64,000 nt of DNA from Conoideocrella luteorostrata (taxonomy: Eukaryota; Ascomycota; Sordariomycetes; Hypocreales; Clavicipitaceae): assembly GCA_032433595.1 (NCBI GenBank), contig JASWJB010000039.1, positions 124,001 to 188,000 of the forward strand, in the 5' to 3' direction. Each line of letters starts with the position of its first letter. Position 1 is the stretch's first letter. Positions 51,342 to 61,820 of this stretch are shown here, in pieces. Both the position numbers and the translations under genes were made by a program. The notes under the pieces are model-generated. The model worked only from the letters and a program-made list of their open reading frames with translations, had not been told where the DNA came from and did no database searches.

Positions 51342-53496
51342 TTACGACCTGCCCGACCGACCTTCATGCACGCTGGTAGTTCGTCCAACCTCAGGCTCCG
51401 CATCCAGCTGCTTCACCGTCTCGACCATGCCAAAAAGCTCATCCATCTTTTCCAAGCTGAGACCTTTCGTTTCCGGCACGAAGAAGTATACGAAGACTCC
51501 CATCAGGAAGTCAAAGCTACCAAACATGAAAAACATGCCCTACATTGACAAACATCAGCGCGAATTCTTGAAGCGTTGCATGCGACAGTGCCCTGACTTA
51601 CATAGCCCTTGTAACCCATGGTATTTTGCATTGTGAGCACGGCTGCCAAAAGTATGTCAGCAAATGATGGATAGCACTGCGACTTGTATCAAACCAACTT
51701 ACTTCGTGCCATGATGAAGTTAAAGAGCCACTGAGTGGCGGCGCCGATGGAGACATTCGTAGCGCGTAATCGTGCCGTGGGGATTTCGCTAACCAAGATC
51801 CAGCATGCCGGACCCCATCCAAATTGGAAGAAACTATTCGTGTTAGCATGGAAGTTCAAATTGCTTTTGAGCGCTATCATCAGAAGGACTTACGCGGCCC
51901 AGAGGTAAATGCAAGTGATTGCGACATATCCGAATGCGGAGACCTATATTCAGTATTAGAAACAAGTCGGCTGCGATGTGCCAGATGGAATTCGAAAAAG
52001 AACCTACCGGCTGTCCCTCAACGGGGGGTTGAACACGCCCGTAGATTCCAATGATGAACAGAACGACCATCAACATGGGGCTCGTCCACAGTAAGCTTCT
52101 TCGCCTGCCTAGCGAGTCGGCAATGAAGAGAAGAAACATGATGCAGGCCACAGTCTTTACCACACCGTAAACTCCAGTAGCGAACAGCGACGAGTCGGTT
52201 CCAGTCATGCCAAGATTAGTAAAGATCTGAGGTGCATAGTAGTTCTGGACAAGTTAGCAAAGCTTTTATCTAACGTGACCACCGAGTTTCTCCAAGCTTA
52301 CAATGGCATTGACACCGGTAAGCTGCTGGCAGATCATAAGAATGACAGTGATGATCGCGCGCTTTCGATTAGCAGGTACCAGCAACATCTCCCTCATTAA
52401 GCTTTTGAACGTGGCAGCACCCATAAGGCGACGCTCCTGCTCAAGCTGATCCGCCATTTCGTTGACTTCTTGCGAAACATATTCGGAGTCAGCCGGGAGA
52501 CTTCACTTATGTTAGCTGTCATCTACATGTTGAGAGGGCCATTGACATTATTACCATCTTAACTTAACCAAGACTCTGGTGGCTCCCTCCCAGTCATCTT
52601 TCCGAGCACACCATCTAGGGCTACACCATTGTCAGTGCGGGCTTGGAGAAGGGGGAAGGTCGAATTTCGGCAAAAGCAAACAAGGGGAAGTGAGAACAGA
52701 AATCAGGACAATACCTCTCGGGAGAAACAAGCATGCCAGCAACCAAAAGTCTAAGGCATCATTAGTGCATGCTCTACTGAATGTTGGAAAGCAAAATGGA
52801 ATACATACACAGCTGGTAGCGCCTGAAGGGCAAGAGGGACGATGTAGACAGCCGGTGCCTTAACATGTAACAAGCAGCCGTAATTAACCCAAAAAGCGAC
52901 CATTATGCCGAAGACGTTGAACAACTGGTAAAAAGCTGCCCAGCACCGTCAGCGACGTCTTACACAAAGTGAGCGGAATGGAACACCTTACCGGTCAAGC
53001 CTCCTCGAATCGCTCGCGGAACACACTCAGAGACGTACAGCGGAGTTAAGGTCGATGCAGCGCCAACACCAAGGCCAGCAATGAAGCGGCCAACATACAT
53101 AACCGCCAGAGTGCCTTTGGCACCCGAGGCAGCTTGCAGAATGACACCCACGGTGGTGATCAAGCCCGCGCCGATGAGACTCAGCCGACGGCCAAACTTG
53201 TCAGCAAACCAGGATGTCACCAGACACGCCGCAAAACAGCCAGCCTGTAGCGTCGACACAATGTTCTGGTCCAGGTTTGCTTTGTCCGTCTTGGATCTGT
53301 GGGCATATCCAAACTTCTCCCTGGTCTGGTCCATGTTCAGAACGCCACCGATGGCGCCAGTGTCCCATCCAAATAGCATGCCGCCAAAACAGGCGCAACA
53401 CACCAGTGCTAGAGTTCTTCCATTATAAATGGCATCGGGGTCACTGCGCATCGCATCGTTGCGCACGATGGACCGCAGGACTTTGGCGAGACTCAT
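51342..53496 (-). CDS. MFS sugar (hexose) transporter, 10 exons
   Basis: Model complement(join(51342..51539, 51602..51642, 51703..51833, 51894..51943, 52008..52244, 52302..52500, 52555..52620, 52715..52750, 52809..52935, 52992..53496)), 529 aa, the usual size. It is a twelve-helix plasma-membrane proton-sugar symporter of the fungal glucose/quinate group. Diagnostic motifs: [20 protein letters not shown] in TM1; [41 protein letters not shown]; a spliced PESPRW loop; [41 protein letters not shown]; and [17 protein letters not shown]. Nine introns of 54-94 nt have good GTAAGT/GTATGT-type donors, and all junctions restore family sequence in phase. Exons of 36, 41 and 50 nt are unusually short. 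Substrate is uncertain; glucose or another monosaccharide is most likely. Exon boundaries are by eye. Confidence 0.9.
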
Positions 53497-55445
53497 AATG
53501 AATCAGGCGCTTGCCTCCGGTAGTCGCTGCCGTAAGTGCCCTCTGTTGGGACGTGCGGTCCTCTTGCAGATGACTGCCGCGTGACGATCGCAGGGAGGAC
53601 GAGGCCAATTGACAGGTTCGGGCGTAACCTGTCGTCGCTGACCTTTGATCTTGCAAGCCGCGAAATGGGATGAAGCTTCGCTATACTGCTGCCTCTTGAT
53701 ACTCTTGTCGTACATAGAGCGACAATCAAACAGAACAAGCATCAGGAGGTCGACCCAAATCTGGTCATATACGGAGTATAGTTACATGTATATATATTGT
53801 ATATTAGCCGGCACTGGTGCCAGGGCCTGCGAGCGTCCAGGATGATTGGAGGAACAAAACTTAGTGTTAACCCTGCTTGGTAAAGGTGAGTGCAGAGCGT
53901 GGAGACAGAAGGGATGGGCCATTGGACCTACAGCCAACGAATGTGTGTCTGCAGCCAAGAGGTTGCACGGCCGTGGCACCTTGGAGGTTGCTTCGGTGGC
54001 TTGTCCAGCCATTCGAGGGGGTTCGTCCAGCTCCGAGCAGGATGGATGACAGCACACCACTGCCTCAGGCAGGCACTCGCGGCGCTGCAGTCTGGCGGAC
54101 TAGTGGCTGCCAGGTGCAGGTCTGGCGCACTAGGATGCTCTGCGGTGTTCTAATAGTGTGCTGCAGCAGCCCACTTCTGGATAGTAGTACGATTCCTGCA
54201 ATTTCGAAACACATGACTGCAATTCATCGGGAGGTCTTGCTCTGATAATACGTATATCCTGCTTACTGTATATCTAATGAGCAGATTTTTCGGCCCTCGG
54301 CCCGTAATGCCACCGCAAACACAAGGAACAAGCCGTGTGGTGAGAGGTGGTCCAAAATGTTGGCGTCGTTCAGCCTGGTGTCAAATCGATAGCGAGTTTC
54401 GTCTTTATTATCAATACAATATCATGTACGGGGTACGCGGGGGCGGTTCTTCCCACGCCGTCTACTTCCCTGCGTAGCGTTACGATTCCGTCAATCAACG
54501 CCGTTTGAAGTCATAAATAGCACAATCGCAAGTGGATGAATTACGTTGCCCTGGGGTATATTGAGACGTCCAGGGCGGAAGATATCTGTCCACGAATGAC
54601 GAGGCAGCATCCAGCAGGGTGCGGCTCCCCAGTTGTCAACATGACTAGTGGGCAATGGCTGCACTGCTAAAACGACAACGTGCGGGGGAGCGGCAGACAT
54701 TCCCTGACATCAGGATTGGCCAGGCCTGAAGTATCCGTCGGAGCAGCTCCCAGAGCTTTTCAGTTGGTTGCAATACAGGCTAAAAGAGGGCTGGGTTCAA
54801 ATGGCGGGGCTTGGGGGTGGAAAGGCACTTGCCGTTGGTACCACCCTTGTCGCCTCATCTTGACCACGGACTCTTCCATATTCTAGCTCGAGCTTTATCA
54901 TTCAGACATTTACGGAGTACCTTCGTCCAATTTCTGGCAGTACACATCGTTGAGGCCTGTGCTCCCATTAGTGCAAATAATCAGGACCTCGGCTGCATCC
55001 TTTCTACGTTTCTTCCCATTTCCACCACTCGCAGAAGATGGAACGATATAAAGACTGAAAACGCCTGCATTGCTTATTCGCCCATCTCGGCCGACGACCC
55101 CCGAGGCCCTTCCTGGAGGCGTCCGCCAACCATCCAGATATGATAACTTGGACACGCCGTCTTGACTGGGCTTGGCATGTATAGCAGATACGTACCAAAC
55201 TTTGCGACCCGCAGAGTAGGAATGGTTGTTCGGCTCTCCACAATGCTAGAATCAGGTCCGCGTTTCCTAGCATAGCCTGTTTCTCGCCAGCGGGTTCCAG
55301 AGCCTTTGTGCCCACAGCACCTTTGGAAACGGCAAACGCTCCAACTTTACCCATCGCCCAGCCTTCAGGCGTACCGTGATCGCAGTTTCCAATGATTTTA
55401 GGCATAGTGCCCTCACCCCGCTGCTCGTCGTATAGATTAAGGTAT
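53497..55445. other. 1.9-kb intergenic region between MFS gene and inverted-repeat element
   Basis: Contains the MFS promoter, exact palindromic-motif copies at 53770 and 54911, and AT-rich TATATATATTGTATATT near 53790. Frames at 53441-53742 and 55004-55453 (-) show no domain. No gene supported. Confidence 0.45.
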
Positions 55446-55829
55446 CGCCCCACAATACACCAACTTGAACTGCGATTTTACTACTTTTTATAATTTATTT
55501 TATTTTATAAACTATTAGTAAGTAAACCTTTAAATTCCTATGCTTTAAAAGTAAGAATTTTTGTCCCTCATGGACTTATCCTATGATGAAAAAAAAACAT
55601 TAAAATGCTTCTGCACCCTGCGGAGAACAATGACCAGCAATTCCAGGTCACTTGCGGACGTGCGTTGTATGGCAGAGTGCGGCATCACAACGATCAACAT
55701 CAATGAACAGCAACAAATTATTAATAATATAATATTAGATTTTGAAGCACTACTTACTAATAAATTCTACAATAAATTAAATTACAATAAGCAGTATAAT
55801 CACAGTTTAAGGTGGTGCACTGTGGGGCG
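55446..55829. mobile_element. 384-bp element with 79-bp terminal inverted repeats (MITE-like)
   Basis: The left arm 55446-55524 begins CGCCCCACAATACACC and ends TTAGTAAGTA. The right arm 55751-55829, read on the reverse strand, begins CGCCCCACAGTGCACC and ends TTAGTAAGTA. The arms are equal in length and align without gaps with about 14 mismatches in 79 (about 82% identity), many of them transitions. The 226-bp interior is AT-rich and has no coding capacity. No clear target-site duplication was seen. The superfamily is unknown. Confidence 0.8.
55560..55579 (-). repeat. Dispersed 20-mer ATAAGTCCATGAGGGACAAA, copy inside the inverted-repeat element
   Basis: The reverse complement of this stretch, ATAAGTCCATGAGGGACAAA, is identical to 63126-63145 and differs by one base from 4184-4203 (ATAAGTCAATGAGGGACAAA). 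The three copies share little beyond the 20-mer. Confidence 0.85.
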
Positions 55830-56022
55830 TTCGCAGACTTTTGGTCTGAACGCAGCCCAGTCACGTAACACCTACCCTGCAACTAGATGTATCAAAAACT
55901 CCAACTCCGATTGTTGTTCGCATCATCTCTTCCTTTGCTCTCAAGACAACAAACATCGGAACGGACGGCCAGGCCGTTCGAATCAAATTGCATTCGCTCT
56001 ACTCAAATTAAACCCTGCTAAC

Positions 56023-56681
56023 ATGCCACCGCGAAAGACGCCACAAAAGCGCAAATCCAAATGGGACAGCGAGAATATCCTTACGGACCCCAAATCTCCG
56101 TTAGCAACCGCAGATCTTCGAGTTTGTTTGACAGCTTCACTCCATTCCACAAAACCCTTGAAAACTGATCTCGCTTACAGACTGTTCTTTCCAACCCCCT
56201 AGCATGGACAACGCTGAATATAGAAGAACGTCGCGAAATACTCTCTCTTTTCCCTGACATGGCTCATACTCTAGATGCAGATAGAGATAATGCTCGGCCT
56301 AATTTCGAGAGTTTGTTGAACGATGATGGCTTTAGAGCCGATTGCGCAGCCTACGTTGAGAATCTGGCGCGGGGAAAGCATGATTCGGAATGGCTACGAG
56401 ATGCGTGGCAGGCACATCGACGGAGAAAGGCAGGCGACTTTGACGAGTTCTTGGTGGAAAAGTTTGAAACGGACTGGATGGAGCTTCCTGATGAGATGAG
56501 GTCGAAGAAGACGCAGAAAGCTGGAGAAGAATCATACACGGCGCAGGCTGAGTCGCAAGAGGACGAGGAGGCGAAACGGGATGCAACGCCAAGGACAGAG
56601 TCAGATCGAGCTGCGACACAGGAAGGGGATACTATCTATTGTCACCACGCGGAGTTACTACCATCAGCAAGCGCGAAATGA
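56023..56681 (+). CDS. Asx-homology (ASXH) domain protein, 2 exons
   Basis: Model join(56023..56121, 56181..56681), 199 aa. The 59-nt intron has an unusual GTTTGT donor and a CTTACAG acceptor. The join DLR|TVLSNPLAW is in phase and restores the domain. Residues 1-13 are basic (KTPQKRKSKW). About 14-135 form the Asx homology domain: NILTDPKSPLATADLRTVLS, EERREILSLFPDM, RPNFESLLNDDGFRADCA, SEWLRDAWQAHRRRKAGDFD. ASXH proteins in animals are partners of the BAP1-type deubiquitinase that acts on histone H2A. Many filamentous fungi have small nuclear ASXH proteins whose partner is not well defined. The C-terminal 60 residues are acidic and low-complexity, with no PHD finger as in animal Asx. Chromatin function is inference from the domain. 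Confidence 0.8.
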
Positions 56682-56926
56682 AAGAGAATTGACAGAGCAA
56701 TGCAGTCTCGGGATGCGTCATTGTATGTCAGTCGATCTACAGCTCTACCTTTCGTCTTGGTGATGTGGGGCTGTGACGCATGTGGGGCACCATTTTGAAG
56801 ATTCAAAACTTCACCAAGTTTGCAGACTCGACTCACCAGCCACTCTCACTTTTCTCTTGAATCTGGGGGCAGTACGGAGTATAACTTACATCATCAGCCA
56901 GACCTTGGACGGACCTTGTGGGCGAA

Positions 56927-58063
56927 ATGGCCCCGGAGAACCCCACGCACACGCGGTCTCACAGCCTACTGTTACTACAGAAACTGCTCAACCTTCGCGA
57001 TGCCGCCAGCCCGCTCACTTTGGTTTTGGACAACCTCGAACAGCCCGCTCGCCCTGTGATTGCCGAATTCATCGGCCGCGCCAAGGTATAAGACCTCTCA
57101 AACACACGCCTGTTGAAATACAACAGCTAAGTTAGGCGCAGATCTCCAAGGTAAAAGTCATCTTGCTGTCATTTGCAACAGTCAAGAAGCCCAAAGACGT
57201 GGACGTGGTTGTGACGGCAGCTGGGAAGGATTTACGGATAGTGGTGAAGGAGTTGGTGGGACATTATCCAGCTACTGACGCTGCACAGAAGCCATCCCAA
57301 AGTACGAGTCCCGCCCATTGAGGAGAGACATCCTCGAAAGAAGCGAAAGTAAAATACTAATGAATGCTAATCAGGGGCTGTCATCATCATCGACTCAATA
57401 AACAACCTGGCTTCATCTGCCGCAAGCACCCTGTCCGGCTTTCTGTCCAGTATCATCACACCTACAGTCTCAATCATTTCTATTTACCATACAGATGTAC
57501 CCATCATTCTTCCCAAATCCTTCAACGAATACGAACCTCACCCTTTCATCATATTAAGTCATCTCGCCACCGCTATTCTCCGCCTCTCAAGCCTCTCCCA
57601 GGAAATCGACCGGCAAAAAGCCCGTAATCGCGCCGTCCAAGAACCAGAATGGGGTCTCAAGGAAGGTCGCGAGGGCGTCATTGTCGGGCTCAAGTCCAAA
57701 TCAAGTAGTGGCGGGGACTCAAACGTCGTTATAGAGATGGAGCTGCGGCGGAAGAGCGGGAGATCAGTCACGGAGAATTTTATACTTGCACCGGGGCAGG
57801 GCAAGCTGGGCACCGGCAAACTTATGCTTTTGACGGACTACTCGATATTTGCGGCACCAGAAGGCAATGGGACTGGCGAGGAAGAGGAGGAACCGCAGAG
57901 CACGTTTAATCTGGGCTTGACGGACAAGCAGAAGAAAGACAGGGAGGGGATTGTGTTGCCGTACTTTGATGCACAGACGGACATCGGAGCTGGGGAGGGA
58001 GGCAGGATACTGTACGAGATGGGAAGGGAAGATGATTTTGATGACGAAGAGGATGAGATTTAG
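56927..58063 (+). CDS. ELP5: Elongator complex subunit Elp5 (Iki1), 3 exons
   Basis: Model join(56927..57085, 57142..57301, 57375..58063), 335 aa. Introns are 56 nt (GTATAA...GCGCAG) and 73 nt (GTACGA...AATCAG with GCTAAT branch); junctions RAK|ISKVKVILLSF and KPSQ/RAVIIIDSIN are in phase. Elp5 belongs to the Elp4-5-6 RecA-like ring of Elongator, which modifies the wobble uridine of certain tRNAs. Seen here: SLLLLQKLLNLRDAASPLTL, LVLDNLEQPARPVIAEFIGR, a degenerate RecA core (AVIIIDSINNLASSAASTLS, IISIYHTDVPII), then VVIEMELRRKSGRSVTENF and the acidic conserved tail FNLGLTDKQKKDREGIVLPY ending DDFDDEEDEI. An exact TACGGAGTA (56873) lies 46 bp before the ATG. Compact with SEC22, about 300 bp downstream. 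Confidence 0.92.
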
Positions 58064-58366
58064 ACGAATGATGATAAGAAAGAAAAATTCACGTGATGAC
58101 ACTATATTGTTGATTCCCCTGTTGCGAAATGGTGCAAAAGGTGCATGTCTACTCCGTACAGCAACGTCGGACCTCGTTCTACGGGTGGGTGGCTCAAGCT
58201 CCATCGATGCCACACTCCTGATTGGCCCCACACTGCTAACACGTCTACAACTTCCAATATCGTCACCGTCACCATCATTTCGGGCCACGCAGCAACAAAC
58301 AATAACATATTCCCGGCGCAACGCAACTGGCAAAATATCCCCATCCTGACATTTCCATCACACACT
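58064..58366. other. Short intergenic promoter region between ELP5 and SEC22
   Basis: About 300 bp holding the ELP5 3' end and SEC22 promoter, with one exact TACTCCGTA at 58150. Nothing coding. Confidence 0.5.
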
Positions 58367-59077
58367 ATGATTCGCGAAACCCAAATATCCCGGCTCGACG
58401 GTATGTCTGCATCTCCGAATCCCTTCCCGCCACGCACCTCCTAACAACGCACCCCCCTAGGCCTCATGCTCTGCGCCTCGGTCGACGACTCCCAATCCAC
58501 CGACGCATCCCTCACAGAGATCAAACAGCAAAGCCGCCAAGTGCTCCGCAAGCTCACACGCACGTCCGAACCCCAAGCGTCCATTCAGTCCGGCTCCTAC
58601 ACACTCCACTACCTCATCGACTCGGAAGTCATCTTCCTCACCATCTGCGACGCCTCGTACCCGCGCAAACTGGCATTCACGTACCTCGCCGACCTGGCGC
58701 GCGAGTTCCTCACCACCCATCCCTACAATAATGTGCACTCGCCGTCCCTCAGGCCCTATGCGTTTATGGACTTTGACAACTTCATCGCCAAGACGAGAAC
58801 GACGTATGCGGACGCGAGGGCCTCGCAGAACCTGGACAAGCTGAATGACGAGCTGAGGGATGTGACGCAGGTGATGACCAAGAATATCGAGGACTTGTTG
58901 TACCGGGGGGACAGCCTGGAGAAGATGGGCGAGATTAGTAGTCGGTTGAGGGACGACAGCAAGAAGTATAGGAGGGCGGCGGTGCGAATTAATTGGGAGT
59001 TGTTGCTGAAGCAGTATGGGCCGTTTGGTGCGTTGGGCTTCTTTATGTTGTTGTTTGTTTACATGCGTTTCTTTTGA
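58367..59077 (+). CDS. SEC22: v-SNARE Sec22, 2 exons
   Basis: Model join(58367..58400, 58461..59077), 216 aa, the normal length. The 60-nt intron has a GTATGT donor and a CCCTAG acceptor. Exon 1 supplies only MIRETQISRLDG. Sec22 is the R-SNARE of ER-Golgi transport in both directions. The longin domain covers about 1-120 (ASVDDSQSTDASLTEIKQQS, YTLHYLIDSEVIFLTICDAS, YPRKLAFTYLADLAREFLTT). The SNARE helix follows at about 130-190 (DKLNDELRDVTQVMTKNIED, LLYRGDSLEKM) with the central-layer Arg at about 160. The C-terminal anchor is YGPFGALGFFMLLFVYMRFF. It ends 3' to 3' with a minus-strand gene. Confidence 0.96.
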
Positions 59078-59413
59078 ATGATGGGCAAAAATGATTTTAA
59101 TGGATAAGGTCGGCTCGAACCGGAGGATCGGGATAGGAAGCGCATGATGCTGCACACAGTGTTCAGCTACATGGGGAAATCAAAATGTTTAGGAAGATAG
59201 CATATTATGCGAGTTGAAGCAGAGGGAATGGTGTCATTCTAAGGCGCATCCCTCAGTCTATGTACAATAACCAACTAAAATTAAACTGCATAATGCTGTA
59301 TATAATCAATCATCAGGTCGTGACACTGGTATCAGAATGCCGCCTAACCGTTTTTACAACAGTATCGAACTCCAGACTCCCTTTAAACCCGTAAATTAGA
59401 TTCGATGTCCACT
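59078..59413. other. Convergent 3' interval between SEC22 and zinc-binding protein gene
   Basis: About 335 bp, AT-rich, containing both 3' ends. No other feature. Confidence 0.5.
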
Positions 59414-60469
59414 TTACATGACCACGCAGGTCTTGCTTGATGGCAACCCGGCAGCTGGCGGCGCACTGGGAAAGCTCGCTGCATGTTGCCACTCAAAATG
59501 TTCCTGCAAAGCTGCTACATCTTCAAACTCATCATCTGGTCGATACGTTTCTTCCTCATCATCTTCATCTTGTGGCTGGTGTGCCGCTTCTTCGCAAAAT
59601 GGACAAAGCAACCTAGCTTGCCAATCTCCATGCAGTGGCGCTATGTGGTTGGCAACAGCGACGGGCGCAAATATAATCTGTTTCTCTACCGGCCCGGACG
59701 ATGTCGTGCCTTTGGCCTGCCAGTGCGGATCGTTAACATGCGTCGACGGTTTATACGGCGCGGTTCGTTCCGTTGGTATGTTCTCGAGGTCGTCCCATAT
59801 CAAATGGCCATCGCAATAGTCGCAGATAAATGCGACGTCTTCTTCTCCAAACCGATCAAACGATCCAATTTTAGTACACGCGCCCAGCTCTTCCAACTGT
59901 CGCTTTGCATATTCTCTCTCTCCAAGACCCTGTATCGGCTGGGTCGCGATTCTCCTCTGTGTCCGGCGCACGAGAAAGGCACCGAGACACCTTTGCGACG
60001 ACTCCTGGGATGATGTAAAGACGCGCATGGCCGCGCGACATTGTGCGCGGTGTAGTTCTCGTTGCAGGGCATGCGATTCGCGCACCCATACAGGGTTGAT
60101 TGGGCCTGCCGATCGACTCCAATCTTTTAGTAGCTGGATGTGAGCTTGAAATTTGCTCTGTAGCTGCCGCAGCTCTTGAATGGTTTCATCTGGGACGTGG
60201 TTAGCACAAATTGAGCTTCCGAGCGCCGGGGTCTATTCTGTCCACCCACATTTCCGATCATGCTCGTATTGAGCTTGCCCATTGACTAGCGGACAAAGCT
60301 CTTGGAAATCCTTTTTGGCCTCGTTGAGAGCTTCCTCGAGCGCCCGAACCTGCTCGTACTCGTCTGGACCCCAGTGGCGCTTGTCTGCGAGGCTGAATAT
60401 GCGTAGGCCGTCGACGAGTAGATTCGCAATTTCGGCCAGCAGTGTTCCTACGGAGTCGAAGCTGCCCAT
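59414..60469 (-). CDS. Unrecognised protein with Cys/His zinc-binding pairs, 2 exons
   Basis: Model complement(join(59414..60189, 60250..60469)), 331 aa. The 60-nt intron has a GTGGGT donor, a GCTAAC branch site and a CCCAG acceptor, in phase at DRK/Y/ETIQELRQLQ. I do not recognise an orthologue. The N-terminal 150 residues are helical (LLAEIANLLVDGLRIFSLAD, EYEQVRALEEALNEAKKDFQ, ELHRAQCRAAMRVF). The C-terminal half has a Cys pair CDYCDGHLIWDD at about 210 and a second cluster LLCPFCEEAAHQ followed, after an acidic spacer, by LQEHFEWQH. The second resembles a C2H2-type finger (CPFC...H...H) stretched by an acidic insertion. The end SSKTCVVM looks like a CaaX box (CVVM), suggesting possible prenylation. 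Function unknown; conserved-gene confidence comes from intron phase and motif quality. Confidence 0.65.
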
Positions 60470-61820
60470 GGCGAGCTGCGCTTGAGGTTTAGCAGCTCGA
60501 CAGCTCGACAGCTCGAGAGCTCGAGGCTCAGGTGCTGTGGGCTCCGGATCTCGCTACTGCTGGCTGCTTCGCAGCGGGGTAGGGGGACGAAGCAGAGACA
60601 CTGTCTGTTGAACTCAGCTTGAGCAGCTTCAATGTGGACAGGTCGAAAAAGGAATCGAGGATCAGATCACCGCCAGGCTCTGGCCCTTGTCGAGCACCTC
60701 TTGGGTGCTCATGAAGAAACGTGTAGTTCGGAACAGCCGCCGGTGAGGATCAGGGTTAGATAGCTTTGCGCCAAGATCCACGTTGTCTGATACGGAGGAT
60801 GAATGGATGGATGGAGCCCCCGGGATAGAGATGCGGGGAGGAGGCAGTGACAGAATCGACCTGGGTGGAGGCTGGCCCGGCGGTGGCCGTCTGGAAACTT
60901 CGGAATGGAGAACGAAGGGTCAATGGGCGACAGTCAATCGATGGGTTTAGATGAAGAGTTGAGATGACGGGACAAGCAAGCAGTTGGGATTGTGCATGTT
61001 GGTGCAAGGGAAGCTCCTGTCCCTGTCGCATGCATGTGATGTGACATTCAAAGTCCTGCCACCTGCGCAGTGTGACAAGTGTCTTCTGCTGTTGGTGCTT
61101 GCCAGCCAAAGTCCATGAGGCAGCTGCTGAAACGGTCTTGGACAGGACAACGCCCGATCAACTCCCGCCAAGCAACGGCATTAGACTAGCACTGACTCTT
61201 GAACGCATGAAACAGCCTGGCCTTCACAAAACAGGCCCGTTTACTCCGTACAAAAACTGACTTCCTTCAAGTCGGGCGCGGCCGGGGGTGCGGCTGCCCT
61301 GAAAGTGGAGCTTGGAGGCCTGGCGAATGGATCATCAAGATCATCGCGCCAGGCCGCGCCGAATTGAACCCTGAACCCTTCTCGAACTTGGATTGACTTC
61401 CCTTGCTCATGCTGCCCTGGTTGGTTGACCAGCTGTCGCGTGCACGGCAACAGGTGTTTGTAGGGGGCTGCCAACGAGACACGTCGCTCCAGACGCGTTT
61501 CAGAGTGAAACAACTCAGATCGCTGTGTTCATCCCCAACTGGCCCCAGAACGCGACTCTGGCAGCTGTGTCAACGGCAGTGAAATAAAAATAAAATAAAA
61601 TACGCAGCTCGCGTGGGATGGCCTGAAGTGAACGAAGAGTCAGCAAGCAAGCAGTCTGATTAGATGGTAAACCTGGCCCAATCCAACCTCGTAAGTGTCA
61701 ATCCCAGATGCACATCATTTCCATTGCGCAGTTAGATAGAATTATCATCGAGAAGCTAAATGGGAAGCCGTGAGAACACTTGCCGAGGGCTGTCAGAGAA
61801 ATTTGCACAGAAAAGTTGTC
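60470..61820. other. 1.35-kb intergenic region upstream of the zinc-binding gene
   Basis: Begins with an imperfect CAGCTCGA repeat (about 60495-60530) and contains an exact TACTCCGTA at 61242. Overlapping frames at 60756-61109 and 61241-61513 (-) show no domain. No gene supported. The base composition becomes AT-richer from about 61560. Confidence 0.45.
60495..60530. repeat. Octamer tandem repeat CAGCTCGA/GAGCTCGA
   Basis: Four to five imperfect units of CAGCTCGA or GAGCTCGA in the 5' leader of the minus-strand zinc-binding gene, 26-61 bp before its start codon. It can form a hairpin because AGCTCGA units are partly self-complementary. Confidence 0.7.

Noticed and set aside
55561..56202. 213-codon plus-strand frame spanning the inverted-repeat element and ASXH exon 1
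   Set aside because: It runs through transposon-like AT-rich DNA, then reads exon 1 of the ASXH gene in its true frame and continues into the intron; the spliced model is better supported.
58457..59155. 232-codon minus-strand frame opposite SEC22
   Set aside because: Antisense to a textbook longin-SNARE gene; its His/Val-rich translation has no domain.
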